Source: JBCCFK01 sp965262315 (GTDB lineage Bacteria > Actinomycetota > Acidimicrobiia > Acidimicrobiales > UBA8592). Taken from it: a stretch of 28,974 bases of DNA. The number at the start of each line of letters is the position of its first letter. Positions within the stretch are counted from its first letter, which is position 1. Shown piece by piece: positions 7,904 through 14,478 of the stretch. A program made the position numbers and the translations under genes. Location of the stretch: assembly GCA_965262315.1 (NCBI GenBank), contig CBDHFJ010000063.1, positions 1 to 28,974 on the forward strand. The letters are read 5' to 3'. The notes under the pieces were generated by a model, which saw only the letters and a list, made by a program, of their open reading frames with translations, had not been told where the DNA came from and ran no database searches.

Positions 7904-8523
7904 CGATCACCCTTGTCGTCGCTGACGATCACCCGATCGTGCGAGGTGGCATCGTCGCGCTCCTGGCAGCCGAGCCGGACATCCGGGTCGTCGCCGAGGC
8001 GGCCGACGGTCATGAGGCCGTCGCAGCGGCACTCGACCATCGCCCGTCGGTCGTGCTCACCGATTTGCGAATGCCGGGTCTCGACGGCGTCGGTGCCATC
8101 GAAGCGATCCGGTCGGATTGGCCAGAGGCTGCAATCGTCGTGCTCACCACCTACGACACCGACGAGGCCATCGTGCGAGCGATCGAGGCCGGAGCGACCG
8201 GCTACCTCCTCAAGGACGCACCATCGGAGGACTTGCTCGACGCCGTGCGTCGGGCCGCGGCGGGCGAGACGGTCCTGGCCCCGCCGGTCGCCAAGCGCCT
8301 CGTGGAACGCGTCCGTGATCCACAGGCGGGCGCCTTGTCGCTTCGCGAGATCGAGGTGCTTCGCGGGGTTGCGTCCGGGAACACCAACGCCGCCATCGCA
8401 GCCGAGCTGCACATCAGCCAGGCCACGGTCAAGACCCATCTGCTCCACATCTACGACAAACTCGGCGTCTCGGACCGGGCGGCCGCCGTCGCTGTCGCGT
8501 ACGAGAACGGGGTGCTCTCCTGA
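7900..8523 (+). CDS. Response regulator, NarL/FixJ family
   Basis: The protein has 207 residues and starts in the ATGA overlap with the kinase gene. The receiver domain (residues 1-120) has the acidic pocket DDH near residues 8-10, phosphoacceptor Asp55 in VVLTDLRMPG, the switch threonine in VVLTTYDTDE and Lys in GYLLKDAP. The C-terminal LuxR helix-turn-helix spans LSLREIEVLRGVASGNTN to ATVKTHLLHIYDKLGV. All key residues are present. The pair may control the upstream operon or DoxX; no binding site can be assigned. Transcription probably ends at the hairpin 70 bp downstream. Confidence 0.95.
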   Translation: MTITLVVADDHPIVRGGIVALLAAEPDIRVVAEAADGHEAVAAALDHRPSVVLTDLRMPGLDGVGAIEAIRSDWPEAAIVVLTTYDTDEAIVRAIEAGATGYLLKDAPSEDLLDAVRRAAAGETVLAPPVAKRLVERVRDPQAGALSLREIEVLRGVASGNTNAAIAAELHISQATVKTHLLHIYDKLGVSDRAAAVAVAYENGVLS

Positions 8524-8585
8524 AGCCTCCTCCCTCGAGGGGGAGCGGTGGCCGAGCGGGCTCGATCGAGGACGCCACGACGTGA

Positions 8586-8631
8586 AGCTGGTGCGCCGGA
8601 CCGATCCCACCTCGATCCGGCGCACCGAGCT
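8586..8631. terminator. Bidirectional hairpin terminator between convergent genes
   Basis: Arms GGTGCGCCGGA (8590-8600) and TCCGGCGCACC (8616-8626) pair perfectly over 11 bp with a 15-nt loop. AGCT on one side and GAGCT on the other extend the stem with one bulge. It lies between the response regulator (+) and the Rieske oxygenase (-). A smaller imperfect hairpin (CTCCCTCGAGGGGGAG) lies nearer the regulator stop, at about 8529-8544. The plus-side flank is TGTTGCGTTG, so there is no long U-tract, as is common in GC-rich actinobacteria. Confidence 0.7.
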
Positions 8632-8656
8632 GTTGCGTTGATGCGCCTGGGCGCCG

Positions 8657-9824
8657 TCAGCGCGTCATGTGGCCGGCGTACCAGCGGGCGAAGGTCTGGT
8701 TGTGGCGTTCGAGGTGGCAGAGCATTCCGCGTCTGGCGGCTGTCGAGCGCGAGACCTCGCTGGACGCCTTCGCAGACCTCGATGTCTTGCTGGTGGACCA
8801 CTTCGAGGGTCTGCACGTGACCGGCGATGCGTTCCTCGAGGCCCGGCGCGTCGGCCAGGTGGGGTGGGAGGAGGATGTGGGTGGTGAGGTCGAGGCGTCC
8901 GGGGCCGAGGGGGTGGACCTCGAACCAGATGGCCGACTGGGGCGTCAGCGCGATCACGTAGTTCGGGAACGGGTGCGCGAGCGTCAAGCTGGTGCGCTGG
9001 AGGTCCGTGAGGCCGGGCACGCCGGGTTCGTCGCTGGGGTAGTCGCGGCCGCCGTCGGGGTTCTCGACCAGGAGCTCCGGTGCCACTCGGGCGTAGGTGA
9101 GCGTGTACCTCCCGTTGCCGTTCGTGTCCACGGCGAGCCGAGCGGGCATGAGATCTTCGAGGGTGTCGTGGTGGATGCCGAGGTGGTGGTAGCACTCGCC
9201 GTTGTCGAGGAAGACCTTCCAGTCCCAAGCGGACTCGCCCCAGTGCGATCGAGTGGGCACGACCGTCCAGTCGCTCAGGCCGTAGGGAGCGAGTTCGGCG
9301 CTCAGTGGCCCCCAGATGTCGCCGGTCGCGGGTGCCTTGCCGTCCATGTTGACGAACACGAAGCCTTCCCAGATCTCGTGGCGGAACGGGTGGAGGCCGA
9401 AGTCGGCTTTGTCGAAACCCGGGGTCTCGTTCATCTCGGGCGCGGCGCGCAGGCCACCTTCGAGACCGAAGGTCCACTTGTGGTAGGGGCATTGGAGCGA
9501 GGGTGTGGATCCGGTGCCGGGCCCGCCGCAGATGTCCATCCATCGGTGGGTGCACACTCGGGACACGACGTGGATGTCGCCGTTGCGGTCGCGGGTCATG
9601 ATCATGGGTTCGCCGAGCACGTCGACCGCCTTGTAGTCGCCCGGCGAGGGGATCTCCGAGACGTGTCCGACGTTGACCCAGCCCGGCCGGAAGATGCGGT
9701 CGAGTTCCAGCTGCCAGATCTCGTCGGAGCGGTACACGGCGGGTGGCAACGTGTCCCAGCAGTCGGAGGTGGCGTGGGCAGTGAGCTCCTCGAGGAGTTG
9801 CTCTGTGGCGGGGGCGTCGGACAT
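8657..9824 (-). CDS. Rieske non-haem iron ring-hydroxylating oxygenase, large subunit (one apparent frameshift near 8745-8750)
   Basis: ATG 9824 has GGAGA upstream; the in-frame extension to 9881 would swallow the promoter and is rejected. The Rieske [2Fe-2S] motif is C91-T-H93 and C112-P-Y-H115. The catalytic domain shows ECYHHLGIHH with iron ligands H213 and H218, and the late acidic ligand sits in QDIEVCEGVQRGL. After QRGLA the reading frame continues as an unrelated Arg/Pro-rich tail to 8451, crossing the terminator and entering the response regulator gene antisense. If one base is removed from GCGCTCGAC around 8745-8750, the frame instead reads STAARRGMLCHLERHNQTF and then ARWYAGHMTR, ending at stop 8657. 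That gives about 388 residues and the ordinary C-terminus of the family. A predictor without correction would give 8451-9824. The enzyme hydroxylates or demethylates an aromatic, steroid or similar substrate with a partner reductase, not encoded nearby. Confidence 0.88.
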
Positions 9825-9835
9825 GTCGTCTCCAA

Positions 9836-9853
9836 TTTCTACAAGCGTAGAAA
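9836..9853. promoter_or_regulatory. Operator O1, perfect inverted repeat TTTCTAC-N4-GTAGAAA
   Basis: Perfect 7-bp half-sites flank AAGC. The site overlaps the last base of the Rieske -10 box and covers the expected transcription start. It is a likely repressor site for the divergent TetR protein, because the same sequence recurs at 11960-11977 in the same position relative to another promoter. Confidence 0.75.
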
Positions 9854-9881
9854 GTATGGACGGTTGTCGCTTGATCGTCAA
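9853..9881 (-). promoter_or_regulatory. Promoter of the Rieske oxygenase gene
   Basis: On the minus strand, TTGACG (9881-9876) is followed after 17 bp by CATACT (9858-9853). The start codon lies 29 bp downstream. The operator O1 begins at the edge of the -10 box, as expected for repression. Confidence 0.6.
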
Positions 9882-9900
9882 TACCTACGTTCGTAGAAAT
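9881..9900. promoter_or_regulatory. Operator O2, CTACG-N2-CGTAG core upstream of tetR
   Basis: ATACCTACG / TT / CGTAGAAAT is an inverted repeat with the same half-site as O1. Its centre is 46 bp from the O1 centre. It lies just upstream of the tetR -10 box (TAGGCT, 9908-9913), where binding would block tetR transcription, so autoregulation is likely. Confidence 0.65.
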
Positions 9901-9907
9901 CCTGGGC

Positions 9908-9913
9908 TAGGCT
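9908..9913 (+). promoter_or_regulatory. Putative -10 box of leaderless tetR transcript
   Basis: TAGGCT matches TANNNT and ends 6 bases before GTG 9920. No ribosome binding site is visible, so tetR is probably leaderless, with its -35 region inside operator O2. Confidence 0.45.
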
Positions 9914-9919
9914 GGTGCC

Positions 9920-10609
9920 GTGACCACACCCAAGGCGCGCCGCGGTCGACCCAGGCTGCAGCCGAGCGACAGCGACGAGGATCCGGCCGAGCAGATCCTG
10001 AGCGTGGCCGGCGCGTTGTTTGTGAAGCAGGGGTACGCGGCGACATCACTCGCGGCGATCGCGGCGGAGGCAGGGCTGCAGCGGGCGTCGCTCTACCACC
10101 ACTTTCCGAGCAAGGACGCGATGTTGGCCGAGATCGCGCGGCGCTACCTGGCCCCGCTGCTCGACGTGCTGGAGCGTTTCGTGTCCGAGGATCGGGCGCC
10201 GGAGCTGCAGCTCTATCGGTACCTGCGCATCGACGTGGCGCACGTGCTGGCTGCGCCCCACGACCTCGGCGCCCTCTTCCACCTTCCCGAGGTTCGGGAC
10301 CGATCCCGGTTCGACGCGCTGTGGGATGCCGTCGACGCGATCAAGGATGCGTGGACCGGTTGGGTCGAACAAGGCGCCGCCACTGGCGCGTTCGATGTCA
10401 CTGACCCCCGCCAGGCAGGTCTGCTCGTCGAGAGCAGCTACCTCGGTGTGCTGGGCACCCCTCGACAGGGGCTCCGTGACGACCCGGGGGCAACGGCGCA
10501 CGCGTTCGCCGCGTTCGTGCTGCGATCCTTGCTCGCGGACCCAGCAGTTCTCGGTGACCTGGAACGTCAAGCCGTCGAGCTGGACGGCAACTCGCCGACG
10601 GTCGGCTGA
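9920..10609 (+). CDS. TetR/AcrR family transcriptional regulator
   Basis: The protein has 229 residues from GTG 9920. After a basic, disordered start, the TetR DNA-binding domain occupies about residues 22-70: ILSVAGALFVKQGYAATSLA, then IAAEAGLQRASLYHHFPSKD with the recognition helix around ASLYHHF. The C-terminal ligand-binding domain is helical and does not identify a ligand. It is divergent from the Rieske oxygenase gene and shares an intergenic region with two operators. The same operator recurs in front of the lipoprotein gene at 11938, which defines a likely local regulon of two transcription units. The inducer is probably the oxygenase substrate or a product, by analogy with similar gene pairs. 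The stop lies 2 bp from the convergent AIM24-like gene, with no terminator visible between. Confidence 0.93.
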   Translation: MTTPKARRGRPRLQPSDSDEDPAEQILSVAGALFVKQGYAATSLAAIAAEAGLQRASLYHHFPSKDAMLAEIARRYLAPLLDVLERFVSEDRAPELQLYRYLRIDVAHVLAAPHDLGALFHLPEVRDRSRFDALWDAVDAIKDAWTGWVEQGAATGAFDVTDPRQAGLLVESSYLGVLGTPRQGLRDDPGATAHAFAAFVLRSLLADPAVLGDLERQAVELDGNSPTVG

Positions 10610-10611
10610 AG

Positions 10612-11388
10612 TCAGTCGCCGGAGCGGATGATCACGCTGCCGGTGCCGTTGGCCACCATCCAGATCCGTTCCCGGCCCGTCGCCACGTTGATCTGGGGGA
10701 TGTTCTTCAGTAGCCACTTGACGCCCCGCATGGCGGCCCGGCGCTCGTAGTCGCTCGGGGCACTGAGCTCGACGCCGGCGGTGTACGCCAGGAGGCCCTC
10801 GGCCTCGACGACGACCGGGTCGCCTTCGGTGACGTCGAGCACGATCGTCTCGCCCGGCGTGGCTGTGGCCAGGTGGCCGGTGCCGTGCATGACCCAGGCG
10901 TAGGTGGTGTCGCGGACGATCGCCATCTCCTTCGGGACGCAGCGCTCGAGGCTGACGGTGAGTGCGTCGTCGTGCGCGAGCACCTCTCGCTGTGACAGGA
11001 CGACCAGGTCGTCGTCTGCGAGGTGGAGCACCGAGATGTCACCACCTTCGTAGCCGAGCCACATCTCGCCCGTCCCCGAGGCTCGATGCATCTTCAGGTT
11101 CCCGGTGAGTGCCACATCGCCGGCCACGTCCATCTCGACCCGCGTCTTCGCGGAGGTGGTGAATCCCGGGTCGCGCAGTGCCGCACGCCAGCCCTCCTGT
11201 TGCGCCTGGTCCCGAAGCTCGTCGTCGAGGTCGTTGGACTCGTGCCAGAACTCGAGGTCACCCCGAGAGGCCAGGATGCGACTTCGGCGGACCCGCACCG
11301 GTCGTCCGGGTTCGACCACGGCACCGAGGATGTGGGACGCGGCGTGGAAGAGATGCGGAGGGTCCGGATCGAGCTTCGTCAGTGTCAT
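10612..11388 (-). CDS. AIM24/DUF124-like beta-sandwich protein
   Basis: The protein has 258 residues from ATG 11388, preceded by GAGGAA about 8 bases upstream; in-frame upstream sequence overlaps the lipoprotein gene in another frame and is Arg/Pro-rich. From about residue 105, repeated short strands and turns appear: MHRASGTGEMWLGYEGGDIS, LADDDLVVLSQREVLAHDD, YAWVMHGTGHLATATPGETI, VVVEAEGLLAYTAGVEL and, at the end, IWMVANGTGSVIIRSGD. This pattern matches the AIM24 family, whose role is poorly defined. The first 100 residues are less typical and contain an acidic helix (ESNDLDDELRDQAQQEG). The gene is 31 bp downstream of the lipoprotein gene and probably shares its TetR-controlled promoter. 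Family assignment is moderate; function is unknown. Confidence 0.75.
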   Translation of the reverse strand: MTLTKLDPDPPHLFHAASHILGAVVEPGRPVRVRRSRILASRGDLEFWHESNDLDDELRDQAQQEGWRAALRDPGFTTSAKTRVEMDVAGDVALTGNLKMHRASGTGEMWLGYEGGDISVLHLADDDLVVLSQREVLAHDDALTVSLERCVPKEMAIVRDTTYAWVMHGTGHLATATPGETIVLDVTEGDPVVVEAEGLLAYTAGVELSAPSDYERRAAMRGVKWLLKNIPQINVATGRERIWMVANGTGSVIIRSGD

Positions 11389-11419
11389 GGTGGCAGTTCC
11401 TCGCGATCGGGTTGCCGGG

Positions 11420-11938
11420 TCAGCCGCTGGGCTGACCCTCGTCGGTCGGGGTGGATGCGGTGGTGACAACGATGAACGACTCGCCGACCGTGCCTGGTCC
11501 GGGGTCCCCAGGGTCACCTGCGAAGGCCGTGATCGAGATCTGGTGGCCATCGTTGAGCGTCGGGTCGCACGGCACCTGGATGTTCCCGGGTCCGCTCGGG
11601 TCGCGAACGAGGTTGGCCGGACGGAGGTCGCCATCGACGGTGAATGCGACGTGGTCGGCGCCTGCTGTCGTCCACGACGCGGGGAGGACGGCCTCGCCGC
11701 CGGGTGATCCCGGAAGGTCGCTCGGCTCGCACGCCATGTCGTCGACGTCGAGTTGCCAGCTCGTGATCGTCGGGCCTGAGGGCGTCGGCGTGGGGCTCGG
11801 CGGAGGAGTCGCCGTCGCATGGACGTCGGGCGCCGGGGTCGGCGTTGGCTCGGTCGGTCGCGATGTGGAGTCGGTGACGGCACTGGACCCGCAAGCGGTG
11901 CACGCCAGGCTCACGAGGATGAGGGGGATGAGTCGCAC
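11420..11938 (-). CDS. Putative secreted lipoprotein with Pro/Thr-rich linker
   Basis: The protein has 172 residues from GTG 11938, with GGAGG eight bases upstream. The N-terminus MRLIPLILVSLACTACGSS is a short lipoprotein-like signal with candidate modified cysteines at 13 or 16, neither in an ideal lipobox. A Pro/Thr/Ser linker (about residues 25-55) follows. A compact extracellular domain then contains two cysteines (DDMACEPSD and IQVPCDPT), probably disulfide-bonded, and beta-rich segments such as ADHVAFTVDGDLRPANL and ISITAFAGDPGDPGPG. No enzyme motif is seen. It could be a binding or structural envelope protein. It heads a two-gene unit with the AIM24-like gene, under a promoter/operator copied from the Rieske/tetR region. 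Confidence 0.78.
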   Translation of the reverse strand: MRLIPLILVSLACTACGSSAVTDSTSRPTEPTPTPAPDVHATATPPPSPTPTPSGPTITSWQLDVDDMACEPSDLPGSPGGEAVLPASWTTAGADHVAFTVDGDLRPANLVRDPSGPGNIQVPCDPTLNDGHQISITAFAGDPGDPGPGTVGESFIVVTTASTPTDEGQPSG

Positions 11939-11959
11939 GAGTTGGGCCTCCGGGCGTGT

Positions 11960-11977
11960 TTTCTACGGTTGTAGAAA
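11960..11977. promoter_or_regulatory. Operator O3, second copy of TTTCTAC-N4-GTAGAAA
   Basis: Half-sites identical to O1 flank GGTT. The site abuts the -10 box of the lipoprotein promoter exactly as O1 does for the Rieske promoter. It strongly suggests control by the TetR protein encoded at 9920-10609. Confidence 0.75.
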
Positions 11978-12005
11978 TTATCGCAGCCCACCTGTTCGTC
12001 GTCAA
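11977..12005 (-). promoter_or_regulatory. Promoter of the lipoprotein/AIM24-like unit
   Basis: On the minus strand, TTGACG (12005-12000), a 17-bp spacer and GATAAT (11982-11977) form a near-consensus sigma-70-type promoter 39 bp before GTG 11938. The -35 hexamer and spacing are identical to those of the Rieske promoter. Confidence 0.7.
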
Positions 12006-12024
12006 TATCAACGCGCGCAGAAAT
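12005..12024. promoter_or_regulatory. Degenerate operator O4, counterpart of O2
   Basis: ATATCAACG CG CGCAGAAAT aligns with O2 (ATACCTACG TT CGTAGAAAT). It lies at the same 46-bp centre-to-centre distance from its partner O3. No plus-strand gene follows it, so it looks like a remnant of a duplicated intergenic region or a weak auxiliary site. Confidence 0.5.
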
Positions 12025-12173
12025 CCCGTACCGATGCACCACGTCCTTGTCGGCGGTCGCCCGGCCCTCGATCTCGTCACCTGGGGCATGGTGCCGGTCA
12101 TCGCCCGATGGGGCGAGAGGCGGTCCGCCGGCGACACCGCGCAACGGATCATCGTTGCGGCGAGAGAAGACCG

Positions 12174-12247
12174 TGCCCCCGACAGGAATCGAACCTGTGG
12201 CCTACCGCTTAGGAGGCGGTCGCTCTATCCAACTGAGCTACGAGGGC
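12174..12247 (-). tRNA. tRNA-Arg (anticodon CCT)
   Basis: The 74-nt minus-strand cloverleaf is complete. Acceptor GCCCTCG pairs with CGGGGGC. The D-arm contains AGCTCAGTTGGATAGAGC, the anticodon stem/loop is ACCGC-CTCCTAA-GCGGT with anticodon CCT, and the T-arm carries GGTTCGAATCC. The discriminator base is A, and CCA is not encoded. A possible -10 box TACCCT lies on the minus strand at 12288-12283. This tRNA reads AGG codons. Confidence 0.96.
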
Positions 12248-12334
12248 TGGGTCGTCGGCTCGAGACCCTGACGACGCCGTCGAGGGTACCGGCCGCGGTG
12301 GGTGGCGGTGTCGTGGGTCCGGGGGCTCGATGAT

Positions 12335-12363
12335 CCGGCCCGGGCACCGGGCCGGTTTACGCT
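12335..12363 (+). promoter_or_regulatory. 21-bp hairpin/palindrome and -10 box in front of the carboxypeptidase gene
   Basis: CCGGCCCGG (12335-12343), loop GCA and CCGGGCCGG (12347-12355) form a perfect inverted repeat. It is followed at 12358-12363 by TACGCT, a TANNNT -10 box ending 9 bases before ATG 12373. The repeat would occupy the -35/-10 spacer. Because the flanking genes (tRNA and carboxypeptidase) are divergent, an operator is more likely than a terminator. Confidence 0.4.
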
Positions 12364-12372
12364 GGTGGGCTC

Positions 12373-13920
12373 ATGGGCGTCACGGCACCGCCGCTCCGGC
12401 GGGGAACTCTGGGACGACACGTGGCGGCGGCCTGTGGTGTGGCCGCGCTCGTGCTCGGCGGCTGCTCGTCGACCGTGCGCGACCTCGATGCTGCCGAGGT
12501 CCTCGGCCGGGTCGAGCAGCCGACGGTCGCCGTGGTGGTCGCCGAGCCGTCGCCGGGGCCGACGGCCACGCCGGCTCCGACGCCATCGCCGGCGCCGGCT
12601 GCCAGCCCCACACCGCTGCCGACGCCGACACCCGTCCCCGAGCCACTCATCCCCACCGATGTCATCCGTCTGGCGATCGACGAGAACTTCGCCGCGCTCG
12701 ACGACCTCGGGGCGCGCTACACGTACGCGGTCCACGTCGACGGTGTCGGCTACATCGAGGAACGCCGTCCGGTTCTCGAGCTGCGACCTGCCAGCAACCA
12801 GAAGGTGATCACCGCGTTCGGTGCGCTGGAGTTGTTGCCGACCGACTTCCGCTTCCACACCGAGATGCGCCTCGACCGCGAACGTCGGCTGCATGTCGTC
12901 GCCGGGGGCGACCCGACGCTCACCCGCGCCGACGTGGAAGCGATGGTGGCCGAGGTGGCCGCCCACCTGGCCACGCTGCCGCCGTTGCCGGGCGCAGGCG
13001 AGGGGTCGACGGATCCGCTGCAGGCTGGCCCACCCGACGCGACGAGCGAGGCCACGCCGACCCCCGAGCCGGCCCTCGAGATCACGGGCCTGGTGGTGGA
13101 CGTGTCCTACTTCGACGGCACCAGGATGGGCCCGGGTTGGCCCGAGCGGTACGTGCCGGTCGACGTCGGCCCGATGTCGGCCCTGATGATCGACGACAAC
13201 CAGCACCGCGGTGACGCGGCCTTCGTTGCCGACCCCGACGTCGGCAACGGTGAGCTGATCGTCGAGCTGCTCGAGGAGGCCGGTGTGACGGTGACCGGCG
13301 AGATCGTGGTGGGGACGGCCCGGCCGCGAGCACCGGTGGTGGCCGAGCATCGTTCACCGTCGCTGCGCACCCTCGTGAGCGTCATCCTCGGCGTCAGCGA
13401 CAACGAGATCGCGGACGCGCTCGTCCGCCAGGTCGCGCTCGACCACGCCGACAGTTCCTCGATCCTCGATGGCAAGCAGGTGATCCATGACCACCTCGCC
13501 GCACTCGGACTCGATCTGGGCCCGGTCGACGGCGACGGATCGGGCCTGTCCCGGCTGAATCGGCTGTCGGCGCGACAGCTCGTCGAGGTCCTGTTGCTCG
13601 CACGCGATCGGCCGTGGTGGCCCACCATGGAGAACGGCCTCGCCAACGCCGGCGTGGCGGGCACGCTGCGCGAGCGGCTCGAACTCGACACCACCATCGG
13701 AAACGTTCGGGCCAAGACCGGAACGCTGGTCGACGTGGTGGCCCTGAGTGGCTATCTCACGACGATCGACGGCGGCGCGGTCACCTTCAGTCTCGTCATC
13801 GAGGCCGATGAACGCGACGAGGCCCGCGATGCACTGGACCAGATCGTCGTGGCATTGGCCAGCGCCACCCTGCCCCAGCTCACCGGCGACGAGATCGCAG
13901 CACGGTCCGGTGGTGGTTGA
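12373..13920 (+). CDS. dacB: D-alanyl-D-alanine carboxypeptidase/endopeptidase, PBP4 (S13) family lipoprotein
   Basis: The protein has 515 residues. A lipoprotein signal ends in LVLGGC, followed by a Pro/Thr/Ala-rich wall-spanning linker to about residue 92. The S13 active-site motifs are S141-N-Q-K144 (SxxK), S342-D-N344 (SxN) and K448-T-G450 (KTG). Between SxxK and SxN is the usual extra domain, and within it a low-complexity insert (LPGAGEGSTDPLQAGPPDAT) that I do not expect in the family. LMIDDNQHRG corresponds to the conserved region of S13 enzymes. The enzyme removes terminal D-Ala or cleaves peptidoglycan cross-links outside the membrane. The gene diverges from tRNA-Arg and has no ribosome binding site, so a leaderless transcript is likely. 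It converges on the membrane-protein gene that ends at 13933. Confidence 0.93.
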   Translation: MGVTAPPLRRGTLGRHVAAACGVAALVLGGCSSTVRDLDAAEVLGRVEQPTVAVVVAEPSPGPTATPAPTPSPAPAASPTPLPTPTPVPEPLIPTDVIRLAIDENFAALDDLGARYTYAVHVDGVGYIEERRPVLELRPASNQKVITAFGALELLPTDFRFHTEMRLDRERRLHVVAGGDPTLTRADVEAMVAEVAAHLATLPPLPGAGEGSTDPLQAGPPDATSEATPTPEPALEITGLVVDVSYFDGTRMGPGWPERYVPVDVGPMSALMIDDNQHRGDAAFVADPDVGNGELIVELLEEAGVTVTGEIVVGTARPRAPVVAEHRSPSLRTLVSVILGVSDNEIADALVRQVALDHADSSSILDGKQVIHDHLAALGLDLGPVDGDGSGLSRLNRLSARQLVEVLLLARDRPWWPTMENGLANAGVAGTLRERLELDTTIGNVRAKTGTLVDVVALSGYLTTIDGGAVTFSLVIEADERDEARDALDQIVVALASATLPQLTGDEIAARSGGG

Positions 13921-13932
13921 GCGGCGACGGGG

Positions 13933-14478
13933 TCACACGGTCCGGGCGGCGTCGAGACCGATGGCGACGGCGACCGTGGCTGCGCCTGCGCCCGTGAGCT
14001 GAGCTGCCCACACCGCAACCGGATCGGTGAGTCGCCGACCCAGCACCGCGACGGCCACGAGGACGCCCGCCACGCCGACCGAGACCAGACCCGCAACGGT
14101 GCCGCCGTCACCGTTGGCCGCCATGGCCGTGAACACCGGGCCGGGCGTCAGCACCATGGTGGCGCCGAGCGTCGTCCAGGCGTCGCCGTCGCCGAGCTCG
14201 GTCACCGGACGTCCGGGTCGGATCATCCACAGCAAGCCCGTGACGCCCATGACGAGCGCGGCCGACAGCCGGAAGGTCGGGGTCGTCACGTCGATCAGAT
14301 CGAGCACCGGCGCCGTGAGCAGCCCCAGCCCGGCGAGCACCGCGAACGCAGCGGCCAGGATCGGCGCAGTCGACCGCCGCCAGGCGGCGTCGCGAGGCGC
14401 CCAGGCCGCGGCGCGGCCCACGCCGATCGGGTTGCACACCAGCGTCACGCTCACCAGCGCTGCGGCCCAGCCGTTCAT
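13933..14478 (-). CDS. Multi-pass membrane protein, possibly MarC-like
   Basis: The protein has 181 residues from ATG 14478, which overlaps the upstream stop as ATGA. Six hydrophobic helices are visible, beginning with WAAALVSVTLVCNPIGVGRA. The NPIG near the N-terminus, a second-half WTTLGATMVLTPGPVFTAMA and six-helix length resemble MarC/YchE or LysE-like transporters (each half with an NP or TPGP motif). The similarity is weak, and the substrate is unknown. It is translationally coupled to the gene before it (14475-15674), so the two products probably act together. It ends 12 bp from the convergent carboxypeptidase gene, without a terminator between. Confidence 0.72.
   Translation of the reverse strand: MNGWAAALVSVTLVCNPIGVGRAAAWAPRDAAWRRSTAPILAAAFAVLAGLGLLTAPVLDLIDVTTPTFRLSAALVMGVTGLLWMIRPGRPVTELGDGDAWTTLGATMVLTPGPVFTAMAANGDGGTVAGLVSVGVAGVLVAVAVLGRRLTDPVAVWAAQLTGAGAATVAVAIGLDAARTV

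Noticed and set aside
8451..8656. Extended C-terminus of the Rieske oxygenase in the uncorrected frame
   Set aside because: It is an Arg/Pro-rich tail crossing a strong terminator and overlapping the response regulator; the family C-terminus is found intact one frame away, ending at 8657.
11956..12333. 125-codon plus-strand frame downstream of the second operator module
   Set aside because: It starts inside the operator and runs antisense through the tRNA gene, with no protein-like composition; the divergent gene of the duplicated module appears lost.
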